Source: Piscicoccus intestinalis NBRC 104926 (GTDB taxonomy: Bacteria > Actinomycetota > Actinomycetes > Actinomycetales > Dermatophilaceae). From it: 64,000 nt of DNA. Location: NCBI RefSeq assembly GCF_001515525.1, contig NZ_BCNQ01000001.1, forward strand, positions 1-64,000, given 5' to 3'. Below the pieces are notes generated by a model. The model saw nothing but the letters and a program-made list of their open reading frames with translations, did no database searches and was not told the DNA's origin. Made by a program: the position numbers and the translations under genes. This document shows, in pieces, positions 60,317 to 64,000 of the stretch. Positions within the stretch are counted from its first letter, which is position 1. Each line of letters begins with the position of its first letter.

Positions 60317-60324
60317 TTATCGGC
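60317..60324 (-). promoter_or_regulatory. Possible sigma-28/WhiG-type -10 element GCCGATAA
   Basis: On the minus strand the octamer GCCGATAA, the -10 consensus of FliA/WhiG-type sigma factors, lies 66 bp upstream of the ATG at 60251 in an intergenic spacer. No TAAA -35 element is found at 14-16 bp. One such octamer is expected by chance in about 65 kb of random sequence, so this is only suggestive. Confidence 0.3.
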
Positions 60325-60341
60325 GTTCCGCCGAGAGGGGC

Positions 60342-60821
60342 TCAGCGTGACCAGACCTCCACCCAGACGGTCCCGGCCCCGTACCATCCTCCACGGTCGT
60401 CCACCACGCATCTGAACTCGTCCTTGGGCAGCATCTCGCTGACATCATCGGCTTCCAGATACGGCTGAGAAACGACCAGCCTCCGACCTTCCGGCATCAA
60501 CCAGGTCGTCACGTGATCTGCCCAACGACGCTCGCGGAATCGCTCTCGGCACACAGCGACGCCGCACCGACCAGACCGCAGCCAGTGCCCACACGGCTGG
60601 CCACGTGACGGCCTGGCACCAGTGGCCTCGGCCCACGTGAGCAACGCTTCTCGGGACTCCAGCCACACGTTGGGCCCATACGGCCACCAGTGGATTCTGC
60701 GCCACCCGGACCCCCACAGCTTGGCTGCCTTCTTGTCCGTGGCGGAGGCCCAGGATGGATCCTGCTCAACGCGGGTTCCGTTGCGCTGGGACCCGCGACG
60801 CCAGCTGGTCTCACCGCTCAT
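60342..60821 (-). CDS. Phage protein of unknown function
   Basis: 159 residues from ATG at 60821, overlapping the preceding small gene by 11 bp. Basic and Trp-rich (KLWGSGWRRIHWWPYGPNVW) with a Cys/His patch GQPCGHWLRSGRCGVAVCRE that may bind zinc; C-terminal beta part (FRCVVDDRGGWYGAGTVWVE). Not recognised. Confidence 0.75.
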   Translation of the reverse strand: MSGETSWRRGSQRNGTRVEQDPSWASATDKKAAKLWGSGWRRIHWWPYGPNVWLESREALLTWAEATGARPSRGQPCGHWLRSGRCGVAVCRERFRERRWADHVTTWLMPEGRRLVVSQPYLEADDVSEMLPKDEFRCVVDDRGGWYGAGTVWVEVWSR

Positions 60822-60978
60822 CTCGCGCCCCCGTCACGCACGGCGGCTCCGCAGGCGGATTCGACTTCGGCCACGCTTCTCCACACGTGCGACACAGCAT
60901 GTCACCGGTCTGCGCGCCGAGATAGCGTTCCTTCTCGGGGTGGTCGAACCGGCATCCTTCTCGACGGGCCTCACTCAT
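60811..60978 (-). CDS. Zinc-ribbon-like mini protein
   Basis: 55 residues from ATG at 60978, RBS AGGAG 7 bp upstream. MSEARREGCRFDHPEKERYL, then DMLCRTCGEAWPKSN. Cys9, His13, Cys29 and Cys32 could form one zinc site. The strong RBS and overlap with the next start support it as a real gene. Function unknown; perhaps a DNA-binding or adaptor protein. Confidence 0.7.
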   Translation of the reverse strand: MSEARREGCRFDHPEKERYLGAQTGDMLCRTCGEAWPKSNPPAEPPCVTGARDER

Positions 60979-61002
60979 CCTGTTCTCCTCGCCCCTTGGT
61001 CC

Positions 61003-61212
61003 TCAGATGTCTCCGTTGATCACGAGCCGCGCAAGCCTCGTCATCTGCCGCGCCGTGAGGACACACGCCGCCTCGAACCTGGCACTGTGCATCTGATCCT
61101 GGTTCTCCGCGACCGTCACCCGCACCGTGCCATCAGCGCGAGGCTCGACAATCATGTATTCCGGTGCGTTGTTCGCACCAGCGAACTTGCGTGCGCGCTT
61201 CACATCACTCAT
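61003..61212 (-). CDS. Small phage protein
   Basis: 69 residues from ATG at 61212, overlapping the preceding gene's end by 8 bp. SDVKRARKFAGANNAPEYMI, VEPRADGTVRVTVAENQDQM, TARQMTRLARLVINGDI. Small alpha-beta protein; no match recognised. Confidence 0.72.
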   Translation of the reverse strand: MSDVKRARKFAGANNAPEYMIVEPRADGTVRVTVAENQDQMHSARFEAACVLTARQMTRLARLVINGDI

Positions 61213-61600
61213 CCTGCGCTCCTTCCTCCGGCTCGGGTGCGAGCCCCTGGCGATGTGCCGCCCACTGTGCCCGCAGCGACATCTCCTTGAGGTCCGGGTA
61301 ACTGCGGGCGGTCGAGTCCTGTGCTCCGTCCTGGCCGGCGACGAGGACGCGCTGGCCTATCTGCGACAGTTGCCGTTCGACATCAGCCACCGCGCGACGT
61401 AGCTGCTCGGTCGCCGGGCCGATTCTGTCCACCGTGCAGGTGACGCGCACCTCGATCTCATCGGACGTGACCCATTCACGGCCGTCCATGGTGCGGCAGC
61501 TACTCGCTTCCTGCGAGTGTTCAGCGGTGACGCGGGGTGCTCTCCGAGGCATGACGTCTCCGATCTGGTCGAGCTGGTCTGGGTTGATTTCGCGCCACAT
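61205..61600 (-). CDS. Phage protein with coiled-coil
   Basis: 131 residues from ATG at 61600 (MWREINPDQLDQIGDVMPRR); a longer in-frame start at 61714 overlaps another gene's frame without an RBS. Central EIEVRVTCTVDRIGPATEQL, then RRAVADVERQLSQIGQRVLV (coiled-coil), and an acidic end (PEPEEGAQDE). Function unknown. Confidence 0.7.
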   Translation of the reverse strand: MWREINPDQLDQIGDVMPRRAPRVTAEHSQEASSCRTMDGREWVTSDEIEVRVTCTVDRIGPATEQLRRAVADVERQLSQIGQRVLVAGQDGAQDSTARSYPDLKEMSLRAQWAAHRQGLAPEPEEGAQDE

Positions 61601-61640
61601 GCGGCCCAGCCTCCCACCAGGAAACCGGGCCGCACGCGAA

Positions 61641-61745
61641 CTATCCACTAGCTGCGGGGTTCGGTTCCCTGCAGCGGGGGCACGCCGCGTTGCCGATGTA
61701 CACGACCGCGCCACACTGGCACCGGTACTCCGACGGCAAGATCAC
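61641..61745 (-). CDS. 34-residue zinc-ribbon mini protein
   Basis: GTG at 61745 overlaps the stop of the RNA-ligase-like gene by 4 bp (GTGA). Product VILPSEYRCQCGAVVYIGNA then ACPRCREPNPAASG, with CxC and CxxC forming a complete zinc ribbon in a 34-residue protein. Too short for most gene finders. Coupling and intact knuckles support it. Confidence 0.65.
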   Translation of the reverse strand: MILPSEYRCQCGAVVYIGNAACPRCREPNPAASG

Positions 61746-62314
61746 GATGGGTTCACCTCCGGGAAGTCTCTGACCTTCAACTTGGCCTTGTCGCAGTCCG
61801 GGTCGCCCGGGTCGCGCCACCACACGATCCCTTCCCAGCCGAGACGACGAGCATCCGCAATCGCGTCAGCTGGAAGGGCCAGCGGATCCGCACCCAAACC
61901 GAACAGGGAGCCGTGTGCCACGAGCAGGTGGGAGCTGGCACGGTCCGGGTTCCCGTTGATCCTCGGGCCGATGAGTTCGTACGTCCACGGCTCCCACAGC
62001 GAGGATTGCTCCAGTGCTTCGGCGTGCCATCGGGCGAACCCGGACTGTTCGATGGGCTCCCAGCCGACGCGCTTCCCGGTGGCCTCGTCACGGTCGACTT
62101 CGCGCCAGCCGGGCGGAGGGTTCTTCCCGGGCTTAACCTCCCGCCGCGCCCACCACGCCCCGGCATCGTCCAGAAGACAGCAGGTGCCGTCCCACTTCCG
62201 GGTCGCGACACCTTCACCGGCGAGGACCCACTCACACCCTGGTGTCACCTCCCCGGGGATCACGTGACGGCGGTCGTCGGGGTCACGCTGAAACAGCGTC
62301 GGGATCTTCCTCAT
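61742..62314 (-). CDS. RNA-ligase-like nucleotidyltransferase (DUF5565)
   Basis: 190 residues from ATG at 62314, overlapping the nuclease gene stop by 4 bp. IPTLFQRDPDDRRHVIPGEV, WVLAGEGVATRKWDGTCCLL with the nucleotide-binding KxDG (Lys40, Asp42, Gly43), REVKPGKNPPPGW, YELIGPRINGN, EGIVWW (motif IV) and KLKVRDF near the C-terminus (motif V, Lys178/Lys180). All five covalent nucleotidyltransferase motifs are therefore visible. The DUF5565 group is related to T4 RNA ligase 1-type enzymes. It may repair or tag RNA in infected cells; substrate unknown. Confidence 0.83.
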   Translation of the reverse strand: MRKIPTLFQRDPDDRRHVIPGEVTPGCEWVLAGEGVATRKWDGTCCLLDDAGAWWARREVKPGKNPPPGWREVDRDEATGKRVGWEPIEQSGFARWHAEALEQSSLWEPWTYELIGPRINGNPDRASSHLLVAHGSLFGLGADPLALPADAIADARRLGWEGIVWWRDPGDPDCDKAKLKVRDFPEVNPS

Positions 62315-62748
62315 CGTGTTTCTCCTTCGTACGCGTCCGCGAGGCCCTCGGCGAGGAGCGTCTGGCCGATGTCGATGCCGGTGACCTCGATGGTGGCGAG
62401 GGTCCGGCCGTACTTGTCCCGGTCGTACTCGTAGACGGTCGCGAGCTGCCCCGGCCTGGCCAGCTCCAGCACCCGGTCCCGCGCCGCGGCCGCGGCGGCC
62501 CGCTCAGCCGGGTCTTTTGACCGCAACTCTGGGGTGTCGACGTGCGCGAGCCGGACGCGGCGCAGACCAGCGGTGAACACGCCCGTGTCTTCTTTGCGGA
62601 TGAGCCACACGTCCAACGTGTCGCCGTCGATGACGCGGTGCACGATGCTGTTCCGGAACGCTGTCGCGCCCGTCACGTCAGGGGCGACCTGCGCGGGCCA
62701 CAACGCGAGCCCACACAGTTCGACGAGCGCGTGATGCAGTTCGGTCAC
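62311..62748 (-). CDS. Staphylococcal-nuclease-like (thermonuclease) protein
   Basis: 145 residues. ATG at 62748 overlaps the upstream stop by 4 bp. SNase fold: NSIVHRVIDGDTLDVWLIRK (VIDGDT), RRVRLAHVDTPELRSKDPAE (RLxxVDTPE), AAAARDRVLELARPG, and EYDRDKYGRTLATIEVTGID (KYGRxLA). The catalytic Arg (RVRL) and Asp residues are intact. No signal peptide, so intracellular; degradation of DNA or RNA is the family activity. Coupled to the RNA-ligase-like gene, an intriguing pair (cut and rejoin). Confidence 0.88.
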   Translation of the reverse strand: MTELHHALVELCGLALWPAQVAPDVTGATAFRNSIVHRVIDGDTLDVWLIRKEDTGVFTAGLRRVRLAHVDTPELRSKDPAERAAAAAARDRVLELARPGQLATVYEYDRDKYGRTLATIEVTGIDIGQTLLAEGLADAYEGETR

Positions 62749-63311
62749 TGCTGTCCTCCCGTCACGTTAGGGCACCTCACAGCGATCTCGCCGGGGTCCA
62801 CCGGGTAGCCGGGCTGGGGGTTCACGATCAGCCACCGCGACGACGTCACCGCAGATGCGCACCGGGCCGACGCGTCCGGCGACAGGCCGCGGCCGTCGAT
62901 CCACACGTCGACCTGGGTTGTGACTCCCGGCGCGGCGCCCTCGCCCGGTACGTGACACGCCCCGTTCTGCGGGGCCGGGCCGTCACCACACGTGTCCTCA
63001 ACCCCGAGATACCGGCGCAGCCCCGGGTCGTAGAACCGGGTCCCGGCCGGCCAGTCGAGCACATCGGCCCCGGTGGACAGGTCGTGCCCGACCGCGAGCG
63101 TCACCGGGTCTTCGTAGGTGCCGGTGCCGCCCGCCTCCCTGTGCCACATGCCATGCGATATCGCCCCGCCCGCCGGGGTGTTGTCCGCCCAGGTGTACGC
63201 CGTCACGAACGCCGGCACCCACCTCGGACCATCGACCGCGGCAGCCGGGGCCGCCGAGACGAGCGCGGCGGCGACCGAAGCCGCCGCCGCACACGCAACC
63301 CGCGCCATCAC
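62745..63311 (-). CDS. Secreted expansin/barwin-like protein
   Basis: 188 residues from ATG at 63311, overlapping the previous stop. Signal peptide MARVACAAAASVAAALVSAAP cut near AAA-VDG. The mature part has FVTAYTWADNTPAGGAISHG, RFYDPGLRRYLGVEDTCGDG and QVDVWIDGRG, with four or more cysteines; the DxWID and TCGDG motifs recall double-psi beta-barrel proteins such as RlpA/expansin-like domains. Could modify or bind cell wall. Signal peptide in a phage gene is unusual among these accessory genes. Confidence 0.72.
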   Translation of the reverse strand: MMARVACAAAASVAAALVSAAPAAAVDGPRWVPAFVTAYTWADNTPAGGAISHGMWHREAGGTGTYEDPVTLAVGHDLSTGADVLDWPAGTRFYDPGLRRYLGVEDTCGDGPAPQNGACHVPGEGAAPGVTTQVDVWIDGRGLSPDASARCASAVTSSRWLIVNPQPGYPVDPGEIAVRCPNVTGGQQ

Positions 63312-63613
63312 CCGGAACCATCACTATCCGGCCGCAGCGACAGGATCCGCGCCACGAACACGTCACCCGTCTGCTCAGACCCGCCGATCGGGAGCGACAC
63401 CGTGAGGTCCCGGGCATCGGTCACGACCATCCGCAGCGGCGATGGCCGCTCGCCACGGACGTTCACTGCGCTCAGGTGGAACACGATCGTGTCGCCGCGC
63501 TGCATCGGATCGCCGTCCAAGTCGCGCTGCCCCCACCACGTCAACCGGCCAGACGCCAATGCGTCGAACACGGCTTGCCGGGTGACCGTGATCCTGTGCT
63601 CATCGCCGGTCAT
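63308..63613 (-). CDS. Small phage protein
   Basis: 101 residues from ATG at 63613, overlapping the upstream stop by 4 bp. MTGDEHRITVTRQAVFDALA, SGRLTWWGQRDLDGDPMQRG, DTIVFHLSAVNVRGERPSPL. It looks like a small beta-rich protein of the DUF3850/ASCH-like size class, with 'GDxIxF'-type strand, so RNA binding is conceivable; I am not sure of the family. Confidence 0.68.
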   Translation of the reverse strand: MTGDEHRITVTRQAVFDALASGRLTWWGQRDLDGDPMQRGDTIVFHLSAVNVRGERPSPLRMVVTDARDLTVSLPIGGSEQTGDVFVARILSLRPDSDGSG

Positions 63614-64000
63614 CGCACACCTCCCTCGTTCGCGATGTCCAGGAGGACATCGGCGTGACACGGCGCGTCAAGCGGACACCAGCACGCCAGGTCACGACCA
63701 CGGAGGTGCTCGCGTATCTCCGCGACCATCCCTTGAGGGCTCCAACCGAGCGACACGGGACGGGCGGTTACCCATTCCCGGTACAGGTCGACGCACTCCT
63801 GGGCGGTGGCGTCCCGGATGTCGTGCCACGTGACCTGCCCGTCGCCGTGGTGGAACGCGTGTCCTTCCCCGGACGTCTTGCACAGCCGCCCCTCGTGCTC
63901 CCAGCCGGTCTGGCCGTCGAGCCGCGGTGACCGCATCTGCGTCTTCCCGACACGGAACGGGTTGCCCCAGCGTGTCCCGCGCCCGACGTAGACGGCGCCT
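63610..64000 (-). CDS. DUF4326 family protein (5' end beyond the window)
   Basis: At least 129 residues; the frame is open to the right edge with AVYVGRGTRWGNPFRVGKTQ upstream of the first Met (63936), so the true start is outside the window. YVGRGTxWGNPF is the DUF4326 signature, and the end GRDLACWCPLDAPCHADVLL (CWC...CHAD) is its conserved Cys/His finish. Widespread in phages; function unknown, possibly nucleotide or nucleic-acid related. Confidence 0.88.
   Translation of the reverse strand, partial: GAVYVGRGTRWGNPFRVGKTQMRSPRLDGQTGWEHEGRLCKTSGEGHAFHHGDGQVTWHDIRDATAQECVDLYREWVTARPVSLGWSPQGMVAEIREHLRGRDLACWCPLDAPCHADVLLDIANEGGVR

Larger units (their letters stand above)
20941..64000. mobile_element. 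Siphovirus-type prophage, right end outside the window
   Basis: Over 43 kb of phage genes starts at the tRNA-Leu 3' end: integrase and a lipoprotein gene rightward, then a continuous leftward late region with lysis, tail, head and packaging genes and accessory genes. Head, tail and packaging functions are complete enough for an active phage (terminase, portal, scaffold, capsid, decoration, connectors, major tail protein, chaperone, tape measure, baseplate, fibres, endolysin). Repressor, excisionase and replication genes are not seen and presumably lie to the right. Confidence 0.93.

Overview
This is a high-GC actinobacterial chromosome segment (GTG starts are common, there are many 4-bp stop/start overlaps, and the gene families are actinobacterial). 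The species cannot be fixed from the window; a Micrococcales-type host is my inference. Bases 1 to about 20,960 are ordinary chromosome. From the 3' end of a tRNA-Leu gene to the right edge, the window holds a siphovirus-type prophage that runs past base 64,000, so only its left attachment side is visible.

Chromosomal part. At the left edge is an ECF42-type sigma factor (cut by the window) with two YCII/DGPF proteins in one leftward operon, followed by a PEBP protein. Then come a SorC-type sugar regulator and, divergent from it, a polyol operon: lipoprotein binding protein, two MalF/MalG-type permeases, mannitol-family dehydrogenase, zinc polyol dehydrogenase and xylulokinase. Together these would import a sugar alcohol such as arabinitol or xylitol, oxidise it to xylulose and phosphorylate it; no ATPase subunit is encoded. 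Next are a small NAD(P)-binding protein, a HipA-like kinase paired with a DUF3037 protein, a PlsC acyltransferase, a RecQ-type helicase with an extra phosphoribosyltransferase-like end, a PRC-barrel/DUF2382 stress-type protein with perfect-length 48-bp repeats, a small membrane protein, and galE-galK. Upstream of galE lie four GATGTC boxes spaced exactly 13 bp.

Prophage part. The tyrosine integrase (rightward) is translationally coupled to a small lipoprotein. Almost everything else is one long leftward late region. Read in transcription order from the right edge: small accessory proteins (DUF4326 protein, expansin-like secreted protein, staphylococcal-nuclease homologue, RNA-ligase-like DUF5565 protein, zinc ribbons), a papain-like cysteine peptidase, HNH nuclease, small terminase, large terminase, portal, MuF-like protein, scaffold, decoration protein, capsid, head-tail connectors, major tail protein, tail chaperone with a -1 frameshift, tape measure, minor tail proteins, receptor-binding proteins, endolysin and holin candidates, more tail fibres, a membrane protein and finally a FliA/WhiG-like sigma factor.

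Most notable items. (1) A 1,480-residue tail protein strings five recognisable enzyme domains together: GH16 glucanase-like, GH46 chitosanase, BSP-type metallopeptidase, PL7 alginate lyase and an alpha/beta-hydrolase esterase. (2) A 965-residue tail protein has a GH26-like C-terminal domain. (3) The terminase ATPase is interrupted inside its Walker A loop by a LAGLIDADG intein with class 3 signature residues, and its nuclease half is in the +1 frame. (4) A phage-borne sigma factor ends the late operon. (5) A phage-borne papain-like peptidase sits next to the packaging genes. Repressor, replication genes and attR are not in the window.
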